From contig NZ_CP036313.1 in assembly GCF_004319545.1 (NCBI RefSeq), positions 1,437,501 to 1,501,500 of the forward strand: 64,000 nucleotides of DNA, in the 5' to 3' direction. This stretch comes from Desulfobacter hydrogenophilus. Lineage in GTDB: Bacteria > Desulfobacterota > Desulfobacteria > Desulfobacterales > Desulfobacteraceae. Positions 23,455 to 34,615 of this stretch are shown one piece after another. How positions within the stretch are numbered: the first letter of the stretch is position 1; each line of letters starts with the position of its first letter. Below the pieces are notes generated by a model, which worked only from the letters and a program-made list of their open reading frames with translations, made no database searches and was not told the origin of the DNA. The translations under genes were made by a program, and so were the position numbers.

Positions 23455-26400
23455 TCAGCCCGCCGTAAGGACCGCAAAATAATCTTCAAGATCGCTCTTA
23501 AGTCTGGTATACTGCTCACCTATTTCCGGCAAAAGCTGCTCAAGACCCCCTATATCACCGGCTTTGCCCGCCTGTTCCATTTTCAAAGCGATTTTTTGAA
23601 AATCACCTGCCGCCACATAACCGGAGGCTCCCTTTATTTTATGGGCCTGGGCACCACCTTTTTGCGCCTGGCCCTGTTTGATCAGTTCTGTAAGAATATC
23701 GAGTTGTCCCGGCATGTCATCAAGGAAGATACGGATTGTCGATGCGATGAGCTGTCTGTCTTCCATAAGGTTGGCCATCAACACCTCCGGATCGAAAGAA
23801 CCCGGCTCATGTTCCTCCTTTTTTTCCTGATCCACGTTGGACCGTTCCTGGTTAAGGGACTGGATTCGATTGAGCCACTTTTCAATCTTTTCAGCCAGGA
23901 GAATCGGATCGACCGGTTTGCTGATATAATCATTCATGCCTGCATTCAGGCATTTTTCCCGGTCACCGGCCATGGCATTGGCCGTCATGGCGATCACCGG
24001 GATATCCGGGTGAATGACTTTGGATGCCTTATTGCGGATCATCCGGGTGGCCTCAAGTCCGTCCAGTTCGGGCATCTGCAAATCCATCAACACCAGGTCA
24101 TATGGAATTTTTTCAAGGGAGCGAACCGCCTCAAGACCGTTTGCCACGGCATCCACATAATAACCGAACTTTTTCAGAATGCCCTTTGCGACGATCTGGT
24201 TTGTAATGTTGTCTTCTGCCAGAAGAATTCTCACATGGGGCTGCTTAATTTCACCAACTAAATCCCGGATCCGGCCATGTTCTTCTTTGACGCTCGGTTC
24301 ACCTGAAAGAACGGTTGCCAGGGTATCTCCAAGTTCCGAGTAACGCACCGGTTTAGTGAGATATGCTGAAAAAACACCAGAGTCGAAATGACGCAGATCA
24401 TCAGCATGCCGGCCTATGGATAACATCATCACCAGTTTAATGACTGCCCCAAACGGCTCATTTTTAATGGCCTTGCCAAGCGCGTTCCCGGTCATGCCGG
24501 GCATCTGCATATCCAGTATTGCAAGGTCATAAAACATACGTTCCCGGGCTGTACGCCGTATTTTTTCCAAGGCGGTTTTACCATCTGCCGCTTCAGACAC
24601 GTCTGCCCCCATACATGCCAATTGTCTCATTAATATTTCCCGGTTACTTCGGTTATCATCAACAATTAAAATACGGACATTTTTCAGTCGATCCGGCATG
24701 TTTTTTTTACGATGGCCGATTTCAGATACGGGCTGCTTTTTAAATTGGGCCGTAAACCAGAACAGGCTGCCGGAGTGCGGGCCGCCCAATGAGAGGCTTT
24801 CCGATTTGCTGAATTCGGGAACCGGTGAAATAACGCCGATATCTCCGCCCATCAATTGGGCCAATTCTTTGGATATGGCAAGTCCCAGTCCTGTGCCGCC
24901 GTATTTACGTGTAATGGAAGCATCCACCTGGATAAACTGTTCAAACAAACGATCCTGCTTGTCCGCAGCTATACCCACACCGGTATCTTTTACGGAAAAG
25001 TAAATGAGGGCCTCTTCTTTGGTTTCATGCTTGATGTACGCCTGTATCACCACCTCACCGGCATTGGTAAACTTAATGGCATTATCGGTCAAATTGGTCA
25101 AAATTTGACGAAGGCGCCCCGGATCTCCCTGAAGCAGTTCCGGTACATCGGGCGAAACCCCACATATCAACTCCAGACCTTTTTCATCGGCTTTGAGAGC
25201 CATCATCTGGGCAAAATCATCCAGAAAGGCAGGCAATTCAAAATCCAGAACTTCCATATCCACTTTGCCTGCCTCAATTTTTGAAAAATCAAGGATATCG
25301 TTGATCAAGGTTAAAAGAGCATCCGCACTGGCCTTCACATTGCTGGTGAAAAGATGTTGTTCATCCGACAGATTCGTATCCAGCAGCAGACCTGTCATAC
25401 CGATGATACCGTTCATAGGCGTCCGGATTTCATGGCTCATATTAGCCAGAAACTCGCTTTTTGCCCGGGTTGCCTTCTCTGCCTTGGTCGCCATCTGTGT
25501 TGCCAGTTCTGTCTGGTTTTTCAGATCTTCATTAACGGTCATTAATTTGTTTCTGGCTTTTTTAAGCGCCCTGTTGGCCTGCTCGGTTTCCATTAAAGAG
25601 TGCTGCAGCTTCTCCTGAGCCTGTTTGCGCTCTGTGATATCGGCATGGGTACCAAACATCATCAACGGCTTACCATCATGGGTTCTGGAGATCACCCGGC
25701 CTTTATCCTGCACCCAGATCCAGTGTCCGTTCTTGTGCTTCATTCTGCATTCAGCATCTAAAAATTCTAGTTCCCCTGAGAAATGCCGATTTAAAAAAAT
25801 TTCTGTCTTTTTTAAATCATCCGGGTGCACCAGATGAACCCAGGTGTCAATGGAAACAGGCGACAGCTCCCCAAGGCTGTAACCGCAGATCCGGGCCCAT
25901 CGTTCGTTAAATACTGTTTCTCCGGTCTGAACATTCCATTCCCAGGTTCCGACACCCGTTCCCCGAATAACGTTGGCCAGGCGTTCACGCTCTTTGGAAA
26001 TCTGCATCTGTGCATTTACATAATCGGTCTGGTCGAACATATAGCCATGGACTTGAACAACAGTTCCGGTATCGTCACGCAGTAGACGGGTAAAATCATA
26101 AAACCACCGATAGTCGCCGTTCTGGGTACGTAGCCTGTAGGTCTGCTCAAAATGCAACGTGCCGTCTTTAATATATCCGGCGATTTCAGTACCCGCCTGC
26201 TTCAGGTCATCAGGGTGTATCAGTTCCAAGTATCTAAAAGAGCAGTCCATCATCTGCTCCGGCGTGTACCCCAGGATCTGGGCGACATTTTTAGATACAA
26301 AAGTCACGGGCCAGTTACTTTCAGGGGACCAGGAAATGGTGATCACCGGTCCTGCCGCAAAAAGATCCCGCTCCTGTCGAAGAGCATCTTCAGCTTTCTG

Positions 26401-28767
26401 CTGCTCTGTGATATCCACAAAGGTTTCCAAGAAAGCCGGTTGCCCGTTGTAAGTAAAAGGTCGAGCGGTTTTAATAATCGGAATTTCATCGCCGGCTGTA
26501 TTGAAAAGCATCCGCCGGCTGTTGTCCATCGCCTGGCCAAAGGCTTTAATCGTGCAGGCTCCTTTTTCTGTGGGGCAGATATATTGCGTCCATTCATGGC
26601 CGACGATACTATCCCGATCTGTACCGATGAGTTTTGCGGCTGTCGGATTAACGTAACGGATCACATAATCCGCTTGGCTGATGATGACCACGCCGGCATC
26701 CAGGTGTTCAAGAATTTCCCGCTGCCGGGATTCTGCTTCCATCAGGGATGCCTGGGTTCGGGTCAGTTCTTTAAAACTGTCATCCGCCATTGCTGCGATG
26801 GCTTGAAATTCATGAAAGGTATAATCAGCCGCGTTGACATCATTGTCTGCAATAGCGTCCTGGAGCATAGAAAGCTCTTTATCAACGCTTGCCGTTAAAC
26901 GGCGAGAGGCCATCCTTAAAAAGAAAATCACGCTTAATGTCAGGCTGAAAATGATTAAAAGTTCCACAATAAATTTGTTGCGCAGCTGTCTTCCAAAGGA
27001 CTGAATGTTTTTTTCAACATCATCCAGGTACAGCCCGCTGCCAATCACCCAGCCCCAATCATTGATTTTCCGTACAAACGAAATTTTCGGCACCACACGC
27101 CCAAGACTGGGCTTGTTCCATTTATATTGAATAAATCCGCCATCGGCTTTACCGGCTGCGTCAATCAAGGTCTGCGTGATTTTTATACCGTTGGGATCAG
27201 TGGTGTCCCGGAGGTCGTTACCGACCAGTTCCGGCTGGACCCGGTTAAGCAGTAAAATCCCCTTATCAGTGACAACAAAAAGGTACCCTTCTCCATGGGA
27301 ATAAACGTAGGATTTCAGACCTTTAATTATTTGTTTTTTAATATCTTCGATTGAGGCACCTTTTTGGCCCAGACGGTGACGCTCATAGTTGATATAATCC
27401 ATGGCCCGATTGACCATGGTTCGGATCAGATCTTTTCTTTCATTAAAAATGATATCACGTATCTGCGCCACCTCATTTTTAGCAGTAAACCAGGCTTGAA
27501 CAGCCAGCCCTGTAATCAAAACAACGCTCAGAAGAATAAGCGCCTGGCGCAAATTGCTGCGAAAGACCTCAGGCATAGACCGGGAGACAGAGATATCTGT
27601 CTTTGAAAACAGCCTGATCAGGCTGTACCCAGCCAATGCCAAAAGCAGCATACCCAGCCCGCCAGCAATGGCAGCAGGCCATATTTTTGAATCCGGCCGA
27701 TTGCGAATTTCCGCCTCCTGTGGCAACAGATCCGGATTTAAACCATGGGAACGAAGCTTGTCCCACAAAAAGATCGGGGAATTGGGACTGTCTGTGATCA
27801 CAGGGGGAATAATTTTTTTCTGCAGTATATGACGGGCAAGTTCTCCGGCTGTTTGTCCCTGGTCCCGGGAACTGGCCAGCATGCCGCCGACAATACCGTG
27901 GTCCAGGTAAAAATCCCACATACCGTATACCGGAGCAAGCGTGGCGCGGTCGACCAGCTCTGCCGCTGCCTCATGGCTGTAGTACACACCATCTTTATCC
28001 CGGTTGAAAAGTACCAGAAAAACAGCATCGTCAGGAGAAACCGCTGACAGATTTTGCTGCAGTTCAACCGTGGACAGACCGCGAAGCCAAACCAGCCTAA
28101 ATCCAAAATTTTTAGCCATAAAAGCTGTTTCCACCTCTTTTCCAACGGCTGCGCCGGTGGGGGTCGTACCGATAATAAGGTAAAGCGTTTCCGCTTTTGG
28201 TTGAAGCAGGCGAATCAATTGGAGGGTCCGGACAGGATCGGTTTTTTCCACCACCCCGGTGATACGGTTTTCAAATTCGTCAAGGAGCGTTGACTGGAAG
28301 TTGTTGATGCCGCAGAAAACGATCGGAACGCCAGGAAACAGACTCTTCTTGTAACGATGAAGAAAAGTGACGGCATTGTTATCGGACAGAATCAGCAAAT
28401 CAATGGGAAGGATTTTGTATTTCCAGTTCAGATATTCAAGGATGTAAGAGCCTGCCGCTTCCAGCGGCTGTCGCTTGCTGTCCAGATACTCGCTGAAAAT
28501 TTCAACGGGAGCGCCTTCCAGTGCCGTTCTAATACCTGTTTCGATATTGTCGGTCCAGGAAAAGCCTTTGTGGTAAGAATGCAGTATTAATATCCGTTTT
28601 GCGGCGGGGGGCAACCCTGTGCCCATATCAGAGGCTGTGGCAACCCCGATAAAAACGGCTGAAATGGTTGAAAACAAAACACAACCGGCAATCAAAAATC
28701 CGTAAAAAAAGTGAGCCAAACGGAGTTGCATGCGATATCTTATGCAAAAAACTGATTTAAATGTCAT
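23455..28767 (-). CDS. Giant hybrid sensor kinase (ABC-substrate-binding-like, Cache, PAS, HK, REC, REC, HPt)
   Basis: A membrane phosphorelay kinase of 1,770 residues. Order: signal/anchor helix; periplasmic region resembling the ABC substrate-binding (LILHSYHKGFSW, LLILSDNNAV) type, about 60-350; transmembrane helices; a Cache domain (EGYLFVVTDKGILLLN, WGWVIGSGLYLDDV), about 440-590; a further helix; three PAS domains, about 690-1060; HisKA with SHEIRTPMNGIIGM; ATPase (DTGVGIAADK, GGTGLGLAISKEL); two receivers (ILIVDDNRSNRE, ILLAEDNITNQ); and an HPt domain (AHKIKGASGYVAA). The ATG at 28767 is used; a TTG five codons earlier is possible. It follows the c-heme chemoreceptor gene by 19 nt, so the two are one transcript. 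Confidence 0.92.
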   Translation of the reverse strand: MTFKSVFCIRYRMQLRLAHFFYGFLIAGCVLFSTISAVFIGVATASDMGTGLPPAAKRILILHSYHKGFSWTDNIETGIRTALEGAPVEIFSEYLDSKRQPLEAAGSYILEYLNWKYKILPIDLLILSDNNAVTFLHRYKKSLFPGVPIVFCGINNFQSTLLDEFENRITGVVEKTDPVRTLQLIRLLQPKAETLYLIIGTTPTGAAVGKEVETAFMAKNFGFRLVWLRGLSTVELQQNLSAVSPDDAVFLVLFNRDKDGVYYSHEAAAELVDRATLAPVYGMWDFYLDHGIVGGMLASSRDQGQTAGELARHILQKKIIPPVITDSPNSPIFLWDKLRSHGLNPDLLPQEAEIRNRPDSKIWPAAIAGGLGMLLLALAGYSLIRLFSKTDISVSRSMPEVFRSNLRQALILLSVVLITGLAVQAWFTAKNEVAQIRDIIFNERKDLIRTMVNRAMDYINYERHRLGQKGASIEDIKKQIIKGLKSYVYSHGEGYLFVVTDKGILLLNRVQPELVGNDLRDTTDPNGIKITQTLIDAAGKADGGFIQYKWNKPSLGRVVPKISFVRKINDWGWVIGSGLYLDDVEKNIQSFGRQLRNKFIVELLIIFSLTLSVIFFLRMASRRLTASVDKELSMLQDAIADNDVNAADYTFHEFQAIAAMADDSFKELTRTQASLMEAESRQREILEHLDAGVVIISQADYVIRYVNPTAAKLIGTDRDSIVGHEWTQYICPTEKGACTIKAFGQAMDNSRRMLFNTAGDEIPIIKTARPFTYNGQPAFLETFVDITEQQKAEDALRQERDLFAAGPVITISWSPESNWPVTFVSKNVAQILGYTPEQMMDCSFRYLELIHPDDLKQAGTEIAGYIKDGTLHFEQTYRLRTQNGDYRWFYDFTRLLRDDTGTVVQVHGYMFDQTDYVNAQMQISKERERLANVIRGTGVGTWEWNVQTGETVFNERWARICGYSLGELSPVSIDTWVHLVHPDDLKKTEIFLNRHFSGELEFLDAECRMKHKNGHWIWVQDKGRVISRTHDGKPLMMFGTHADITERKQAQEKLQHSLMETEQANRALKKARNKLMTVNEDLKNQTELATQMATKAEKATRAKSEFLANMSHEIRTPMNGIIGMTGLLLDTNLSDEQHLFTSNVKASADALLTLINDILDFSKIEAGKVDMEVLDFELPAFLDDFAQMMALKADEKGLELICGVSPDVPELLQGDPGRLRQILTNLTDNAIKFTNAGEVVIQAYIKHETKEEALIYFSVKDTGVGIAADKQDRLFEQFIQVDASITRKYGGTGLGLAISKELAQLMGGDIGVISPVPEFSKSESLSLGGPHSGSLFWFTAQFKKQPVSEIGHRKKNMPDRLKNVRILIVDDNRSNREILMRQLACMGADVSEAADGKTALEKIRRTARERMFYDLAILDMQMPGMTGNALGKAIKNEPFGAVIKLVMMLSIGRHADDLRHFDSGVFSAYLTKPVRYSELGDTLATVLSGEPSVKEEHGRIRDLVGEIKQPHVRILLAEDNITNQIVAKGILKKFGYYVDAVANGLEAVRSLEKIPYDLVLMDLQMPELDGLEATRMIRNKASKVIHPDIPVIAMTANAMAGDREKCLNAGMNDYISKPVDPILLAEKIEKWLNRIQSLNQERSNVDQEKKEEHEPGSFDPEVLMANLMEDRQLIASTIRIFLDDMPGQLDILTELIKQGQAQKGGAQAHKIKGASGYVAAGDFQKIALKMEQAGKAGDIGGLEQLLPEIGEQYTRLKSDLEDYFAVLTAG

Positions 28768-28786
28768 TACCGGTTTTCCCAAAAGC

Positions 28787-30574
28787 CTAGGACAATTTGA
28801 ATTTAGCCATTAATTCATTAAGTCTGGCCGCCAATCCTGACAACTCCTCGGCCGTAAATTTAACATTGATGCTGCGGTTTGAAATTTCACTTGAAGCAAG
28901 ACTGACGCGAGATATATTCTCAGCCACCTCATCCGCAGCCGTGGCACACTGTCCGACATTTTCAGTCACCTCGGAAATACTAAAGGAGGCCTGGGAGACA
29001 TTCTGGGCAATCTCTGCCGTGGCCTGGGATTGCTGTTCCACAGCTTCCACAATGGCGGCTACGCTCTCATTAACCGCATTAATTACACGGATAATCTCTT
29101 CAATACCTTGTGTGGTCTTCTGGGTGGAGCCCTGCATCCGCTCAATTTTCATCCGAATCTCAGTGGTCGCCTCTGCCGTCTGATTGGCCAGCACTTTAAT
29201 TTCATTGGCCACCACGGCAAATCCCTTACCCGCTTCCCCGGCCCGGGCCGCTTCAATGGTGGCATTTAAGGCTAAAAGATTGGTTTGCTCGGAGATATCA
29301 GTGATGGTTTCAGTAACTTTCCCGATTTCGAGGGCAGCCGATCCCAGTTGCGCCACATTTTCAGACACCTGCCCCGCCTGGGATACGGCGGTCTCGGTCA
29401 CTTGCCTGGACTGTTCCGTATTTGTTACTATTTCATTGATGGTGGCCGTCATCTCCTCGGCTGCGGCTGAAACAGAATTAACATTGCCGGCGGTTTCCTC
29501 GATGGAAGCCCTGACACTGGCCATGCTTGCACTCATTTGTTCGGCGGCTGCGGCCACGGATACAGCCAGTTCGGAGGCGTCCGATGAATCAACAGACATG
29601 CTTTGGGATGCATCATTCAACTGTTCCGAGGAACCGGCCAGCGTTTCCACCCCTTGACTGATGTCCGCGATCATTCCCCGCAGGTTCCTGATCATGGTAT
29701 TCATGGCCCTGGCTAATTTCCCTGTCTCATCCTCGCACTCAATATCGATGTCACGGCTCAAGTCCCCGTTGGCCATGACATTTGCAAAATCCACCCCCTG
29801 TTTTAATCGACCGGTGATGGACCGGGACACCAGGAAAAACATCACAGCGGCCAAAAGAGTACCGGCAACGATAAGTGCAGCAGCTTTCAAAACCCTATAT
29901 CGAAGTTGTGCATCTGCCTCATCCAGAGACTGAATGACTTCAAAGGCGCCATGGATTTCCCCGGCTTTCCAGTTTTCAATGGGGCCGCCTGTGGGATCTT
30001 TTCCATCGTTACGCCCCCAAAGGGTTTTAGACTGCTTTGGATCCCCGTGGCATACCAGGCAGGTCTCAGACAGACGGATCGGCAAAAAATACCGGACGGA
30101 ATTGGTATGTGTATCCACCACATAATATTCATCCAACTGCTCTTTTTTCATCTTTTCAAGGGCCGGCCCTTCGATTTTATACGATTGGCCAAAATCAGGT
30201 TCGTTTTGGGGATTTCGGGGACTGAACTTCGGGACCCGGAAGGTATAACCGCCCTGTTCTGCCTTGCGCATGGCCGCTTTCCAGGCGGAAACCACAGGCA
30301 CAGTTGCCAAAAGTTTATCTGTCTGGCCTGAACGGGCGTAGGAAAGAATATCTTCTAAAGGAAAAAGACCTAAATTCCATTTCTCCTCCATTTCCTGGCG
30401 CACGGATTCACTGATCAGACAAATGGCCCTTGCTTTTTCTGCATACGAATTAATGGTCTCAACTTTACCGGAGCGAACATAAAAAAAGAGCAGGACACCG
30501 ACTAAAAGAATTGTTGTACCAATACCCACAGCCATAAATTTAATAAAAATTGGCAGGTCCAAAATCTTTTTCAT
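28787..30574 (-). CDS. Methyl-accepting chemotaxis protein with periplasmic c-type haem domain
   Basis: A 595-residue chemoreceptor. Between transmembrane helices (about 12-32 and 229-250) lies a periplasmic Tll0287-like/DUF3365 domain carrying a c-haem motif CLVCH at residues 172-176. HAMP follows, then a long methyl-accepting signalling domain with the conserved hairpin tip [31 protein letters not shown] (split by the usual helix turn). Haem-bearing chemoreceptors such as DcrA of Desulfovibrio sense redox potential or oxygen, and a similar role is inferred here. It is the first gene of a minus-strand operon with the giant hybrid kinase. Confidence 0.93.
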   Translation of the reverse strand: MKKILDLPIFIKFMAVGIGTTILLVGVLLFFYVRSGKVETINSYAEKARAICLISESVRQEMEEKWNLGLFPLEDILSYARSGQTDKLLATVPVVSAWKAAMRKAEQGGYTFRVPKFSPRNPQNEPDFGQSYKIEGPALEKMKKEQLDEYYVVDTHTNSVRYFLPIRLSETCLVCHGDPKQSKTLWGRNDGKDPTGGPIENWKAGEIHGAFEVIQSLDEADAQLRYRVLKAAALIVAGTLLAAVMFFLVSRSITGRLKQGVDFANVMANGDLSRDIDIECEDETGKLARAMNTMIRNLRGMIADISQGVETLAGSSEQLNDASQSMSVDSSDASELAVSVAAAAEQMSASMASVRASIEETAGNVNSVSAAAEEMTATINEIVTNTEQSRQVTETAVSQAGQVSENVAQLGSAALEIGKVTETITDISEQTNLLALNATIEAARAGEAGKGFAVVANEIKVLANQTAEATTEIRMKIERMQGSTQKTTQGIEEIIRVINAVNESVAAIVEAVEQQSQATAEIAQNVSQASFSISEVTENVGQCATAADEVAENISRVSLASSEISNRSINVKFTAEELSGLAARLNELMAKFKLS

Positions 30575-30857
30575 TTTTCCCCCGAATTTTAAAGAAATAA
30601 CGTAAATGATAATTACGTATCGTCCCAGAGTTGGGAAGATATGATTTTCATGTAATTTTTTAAATTTAGCAAATTTATAACGTCAGCTCAATACGAAATT
30701 TACGAAACAAAAATTCTCAATTGCCCCCGGGACGAATTTATAAACTGCTATGCAGAAGGGATTCAAAAGAGGCGTAGTAAGCGCCGAGATATAAAAATGG
30801 GGGTTACCCTTCGGACGGGCTATGAGTTAGTTATGAGCTGATAGTCGACAGCCCATA
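30575..30857. other. Intergenic region upstream of the chemoreceptor operon
   Basis: About 280 nt, AT-rich near the chemoreceptor start. ACGTAA (30600-30605) and TTACGT (30613-30618) form a small palindrome 25 nt upstream of the start that could be an operator. Nothing else is recognised. Confidence 0.3.
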
Positions 30858-30897
30858 GAAAAAGGCCGATCCACCCGCTGGATAAGATCGGCCTTGT
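30858..30897 (-). terminator. Rho-independent terminator of pyruvate carboxylase
   Basis: On the minus strand AAGGCCGATC pairs with GATCGGCCTT and is followed by a T-tract. The stem is nearly identical to the kor terminator at 22474-22514. Confidence 0.88.
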
Positions 30898-30921
30898 TTA
30901 TGCTATAACAAAAAAACTAAC

Positions 30922-33900
30922 TTACTCGTCTGCCTGCTTAATAACAACCAGCAGATCCTTTGCCTCAACCTGTGTTCCCACGGATGTGGCGATTCGTTCC
31001 ACAACACCGGGGACATCGGAAACGACATTGGTCTGCATTTTCATTGCTTCGATGGTTACCAGAACATCACCACGTTCGATTTCCTGACCTTCTGAAACGC
31101 AAACGGCAGAGATCAGACCCGGCATGGGTGATCCAACGTCACCCAGATTTGCCGGGTTGGCTTTTTCGCGTGGTGCTCTTTCCGGTACTTTGGAGCGATC
31201 AGGCACTTTAACAATCCGGGATTGGCCGTTAAGTTCAAAATAGACCTCTCTATTTCCTTCTTCATCAGCCTTTCCCTTGGCCATGAAACGAATAATAAGG
31301 GTTTTTCCGGATGCGATATCAACGAATAGCTCCTCTTCCCGTTTCATTCCATAGAAAAAATTTAAGGTTGGCAGAACACTTACATTTCCATAGGTCCTAC
31401 GATGTTTCATGTAATCAACAAATACGTCCGGGTACATAAAATAGGAAGCAAGTTCGCAGTCGGAAATTTTTCTCTCTACCAGCTTTTCGGCTTGGGCACG
31501 CTCCTGGTCCATGTCAACAGGCTCAAGCAGTTGTCCCGGACGAACCGTAATGGGTTCTTCGCCTTTCAATATCTTTTTCTGCAACGCCTTTGGAAATCCT
31601 CCGGGAGGCTGCCCCATCATGCCTTTAAAAAAGGTAACAACGGATTCAGGAAAAGAGATTTCTTTTTCCGGATTCAGAACATCTTCTTTGGTGATACCGC
31701 TGGTAATCATGGACAAAGCCATGTCTCCAACCACTTTGGAACTTGGCGTCACTTTTACAATATCGCCAAACATGTCATTTACATCTCTATACACCTTTGC
31801 CACTTCAGGCCATCTCTCTTCAATGCCCAGAGCTCTGGCCTGCTGGCGCAGATTGGTATATTGCCCACCCGGCATTTCATGCAGATACACCTCAGAAGTT
31901 CCGCTGTGAAATTCACTTTCAAAACCAATGTACATCTGCCTTACTTTTTCCCAGTAGTTGGAAACCAAAGCCAGAGACTCCGGATTCAGGCCGGTATCCC
32001 GCGGCGTATTTTTAAGCGCGGCGGCAATGGAACCTAAATTGGGATGTGAGGTCAACCCGCTCATGGAATCAACGGCACAATCAACGGCATCAACACCTGC
32101 ATCTGCTGCTGCAAGCAGTGTCGCCGCAGCAATGCCGCTGGTATCGTGGCTGTGAAGGTGAATGGGCAGACCCACTTCATTCTTCAAGGCTTCGACGAGC
32201 ACTTTTGCGGCAGCCGGCTTTAACAATCCTGCCATATCCTTAATCGCCAGGATATGGGCACCGGCTTTTTCCAGCTCTTTTGCCATATCAACATAGTATT
32301 TCAGGCTATACTTGGTTCTGTTGGGGTCAAGAATATCACCGGTATAACAGATGGACGCTTCACAGATTTTATTGTTTTCCAACACCGCATCCATGGCCAG
32401 TCGCATGTTTTCAACCCAGTTAAGGGAATCAAAAACACGAAAAAGATCCATACCGTTTTCAGCCGCCTGTTTAACAAAGTAGGTAATAACATTGTCCGGA
32501 TAATTGGTATATCCAACCCCGTTGGACGCTCTGAGCAACATCTGCGTCAAAAGATTGGGCATACGTTCACGCAGCCCTTGAAGCCTTTCCCAGGGGCACT
32601 CTTTGGAGAACCGCATGGCCACATCAAAGGTTGCCCCACCCCAGCACTCTACTGAAAACAGGTCAGGCAACAGAGCGGCATAGGCTGGTGCAATGTTCAG
32701 AAGATCAAAACTTCTCACCCGGGTCGCAAGAAGGGATTGATGGGCATCACGCATGGTCTTATCCGTGATCAGCAGTTTGTCCTGGGCTTTCATCCAATCT
32801 GCAACGGCCTGGGGACCTTCTTTGTCCAGCAATTGTTTGAGTCCCGGCTGGGCCTGCTGGGCAGTAAATTTAGGTATGGAAGGTTGGTGCACATGTGCTG
32901 CCGGAACGGGTCTGTTTTTAACGTCTTCATTCCCGTTGATAATTACATCACCAAGGAATGAAAGAAGCCGGGTTGCCCGGTCGCGTCTCTTGCTAAAAGT
33001 GAAAAGCTCTTTTGTCTCATCGATAAACTTAGTGGTATATTCGGCATTTACAAAGGTTGGATGGCGAATCAGGCTTTCCAGAAACTGCAGGTTTGTGGCA
33101 ACGCCTAAGATTCTAAATTCCGTTAAGGCACGATGCATTTTCAAACGTGCTTCTTCTTCATTTCCGCCCCACGCGGTTACTTTTGTCAACAGGGAATCAA
33201 AATGGCGGGTAACGATGGCCCCGGAATAAGCGGTTCCGGCATCCAGACGAATGCCGAATCCGGCTGCTGCCCGATAGGCTGTAATTCTTCCATAATCGGG
33301 GATAAAGTTGTTTTCCGGATCTTCCGTGGTGATACGGCATTGGATGGCATGGCCTTTGAGTCGGACATTCTCCTGGGTGGGGATAAGGCTTCCAGGATCC
33401 CCAATCAGCATGCCCTGGGCAATTTTTAATTGTGCCTTGACAATGTCAACCCCGGTGACTTCCTCTGTTACCGTATGCTCTACCTGGATTCTTGGGTTGA
33501 CTTCCATGAAGTAGAACTTTTCAGTGTCCATATCCATTAAGAACTCAACGGTTCCGGCACTTTCATATGCTACGGTTTTGGCAATGGCCAGACCTGCATT
33601 GCACAACTCCTGGCGTTTTTCATCGGAAAGAAAGCTAGCCGGTGCCCTTTCAACAACCTTTTGATTTCTTCTTTGAACAGAACAGTCACGTTCGAACAGA
33701 TGAATGAGATTGCCATGGGAATCCCCAAGCACCTGAACCTCAAGATGTCTGGCCTTTCTGACAAGTTTTTCAAAATAAACTTCATCACTGCCGAAAGCTG
33801 CGCTGGATTCCTTACGAGCGGAATCAACCTGGATTAAAACCTCATCGCTGCTTTCCACGGCCCGCATGCCTCTGCCACCACCGCCCCAGCTGGCTTTCAA

Positions 33901-34389
33901 CATAATCGGATAGCCGATCTCTTCTGCGATCTCAATGATCTTTTCATCATCATAAGGTAGTGGACCGCTGGCCGGAACAACAGGAGCTCCCGCCTCTATA
34001 GCCACCTTGCGGGCAGACACCTTGTTTCCAAGTTTGCGCATGACATCCGGGGAGGGCCCGACAAATATAATACCGGCTTCGGCACACGCCTCAGCAAACT
34101 CCGGCTTTTCTGCAAGAAATCCGTATCCGGGGTGGATGGCATCTACATTTTTTTCTTTTGCAAGTTGAACAATGCCTTCAATATCCAGATAGGCTTCAAT
34201 GGGGCCTTTTCCTTCCCCGATTAAATAACTTTCCCCGGTCTTAAACCGATGAAGTGCAAACCTGTCCTCCTGGGCGTAGATGCCAATCGTGTCTATCCCA
34301 AGCTCATGTGCAGCACGTGTTACACGGATCGCTATCTCACTACGGTTGGCAATCAAGAGACGCTTGATTTTTTTTCCCATAACATCCAT
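30922..34389 (-). CDS. pyc: Pyruvate carboxylase
   Basis: Single-chain biotin enzyme that makes oxaloacetate from pyruvate, the anaplerotic entry to the TCA cycle. The 1,155-residue protein contains biotin carboxylase (KRLLIANRSEIAIR at the start; HPGYGFLAE; KASWGGGGRGMR; MEVNPRIQVEHTVTE), carboxyltransferase (DKTMRDAHQSLLATRVR, HLHSHDTSGI), the PYC/OADA middle domain, and a C-terminal biotinyl domain with the modified lysine in EAMKMQT. Length and domain order match canonical pyruvate carboxylase. A second ATG three codons in is an alternative start. No neighbouring gene shares the transcript. Confidence 0.96.
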   Translation of the reverse strand: MDVMGKKIKRLLIANRSEIAIRVTRAAHELGIDTIGIYAQEDRFALHRFKTGESYLIGEGKGPIEAYLDIEGIVQLAKEKNVDAIHPGYGFLAEKPEFAEACAEAGIIFVGPSPDVMRKLGNKVSARKVAIEAGAPVVPASGPLPYDDEKIIEIAEEIGYPIMLKASWGGGGRGMRAVESSDEVLIQVDSARKESSAAFGSDEVYFEKLVRKARHLEVQVLGDSHGNLIHLFERDCSVQRRNQKVVERAPASFLSDEKRQELCNAGLAIAKTVAYESAGTVEFLMDMDTEKFYFMEVNPRIQVEHTVTEEVTGVDIVKAQLKIAQGMLIGDPGSLIPTQENVRLKGHAIQCRITTEDPENNFIPDYGRITAYRAAAGFGIRLDAGTAYSGAIVTRHFDSLLTKVTAWGGNEEEARLKMHRALTEFRILGVATNLQFLESLIRHPTFVNAEYTTKFIDETKELFTFSKRRDRATRLLSFLGDVIINGNEDVKNRPVPAAHVHQPSIPKFTAQQAQPGLKQLLDKEGPQAVADWMKAQDKLLITDKTMRDAHQSLLATRVRSFDLLNIAPAYAALLPDLFSVECWGGATFDVAMRFSKECPWERLQGLRERMPNLLTQMLLRASNGVGYTNYPDNVITYFVKQAAENGMDLFRVFDSLNWVENMRLAMDAVLENNKICEASICYTGDILDPNRTKYSLKYYVDMAKELEKAGAHILAIKDMAGLLKPAAAKVLVEALKNEVGLPIHLHSHDTSGIAAATLLAAADAGVDAVDCAVDSMSGLTSHPNLGSIAAALKNTPRDTGLNPESLALVSNYWEKVRQMYIGFESEFHSGTSEVYLHEMPGGQYTNLRQQARALGIEERWPEVAKVYRDVNDMFGDIVKVTPSSKVVGDMALSMITSGITKEDVLNPEKEISFPESVVTFFKGMMGQPPGGFPKALQKKILKGEEPITVRPGQLLEPVDMDQERAQAEKLVERKISDCELASYFMYPDVFVDYMKHRRTYGNVSVLPTLNFFYGMKREEELFVDIASGKTLIIRFMAKGKADEEGNREVYFELNGQSRIVKVPDRSKVPERAPREKANPANLGDVGSPMPGLISAVCVSEGQEIERGDVLVTIEAMKMQTNVVSDVPGVVERIATSVGTQVEAKDLLVVIKQADE

Positions 34390-34615
34390 TTTACATATCC
34401 TTGTTTTAGATGATAATGCTCCTTCAATCTGTTTGCAGCATCGGCAACAGATTCTTCAATTCCCAAACAAAATCGGTAAGAGTTCCTTCCACTACCTTAC
34501 TACGTCAGTTATGGCGTATTTTAAATCAATCAATGGTTTGGAGAACCGTCCCTAATTATCTTTTTCTATGAAAAAGGTTAAAATTCCATAAAAAAGATTA
34601 AAAAATCTAATAAAA

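Noticed and set aside
23463..23480. Further copy of the GGACCGC repeat
   Set aside because: Similarity is short and lies in the coding end of the giant kinase; likely chance.
26152..26898. Plus-strand frame of 248 codons within the giant kinase
   Set aside because: Antisense to PAS domains that match the family; regarded as a shadow frame.
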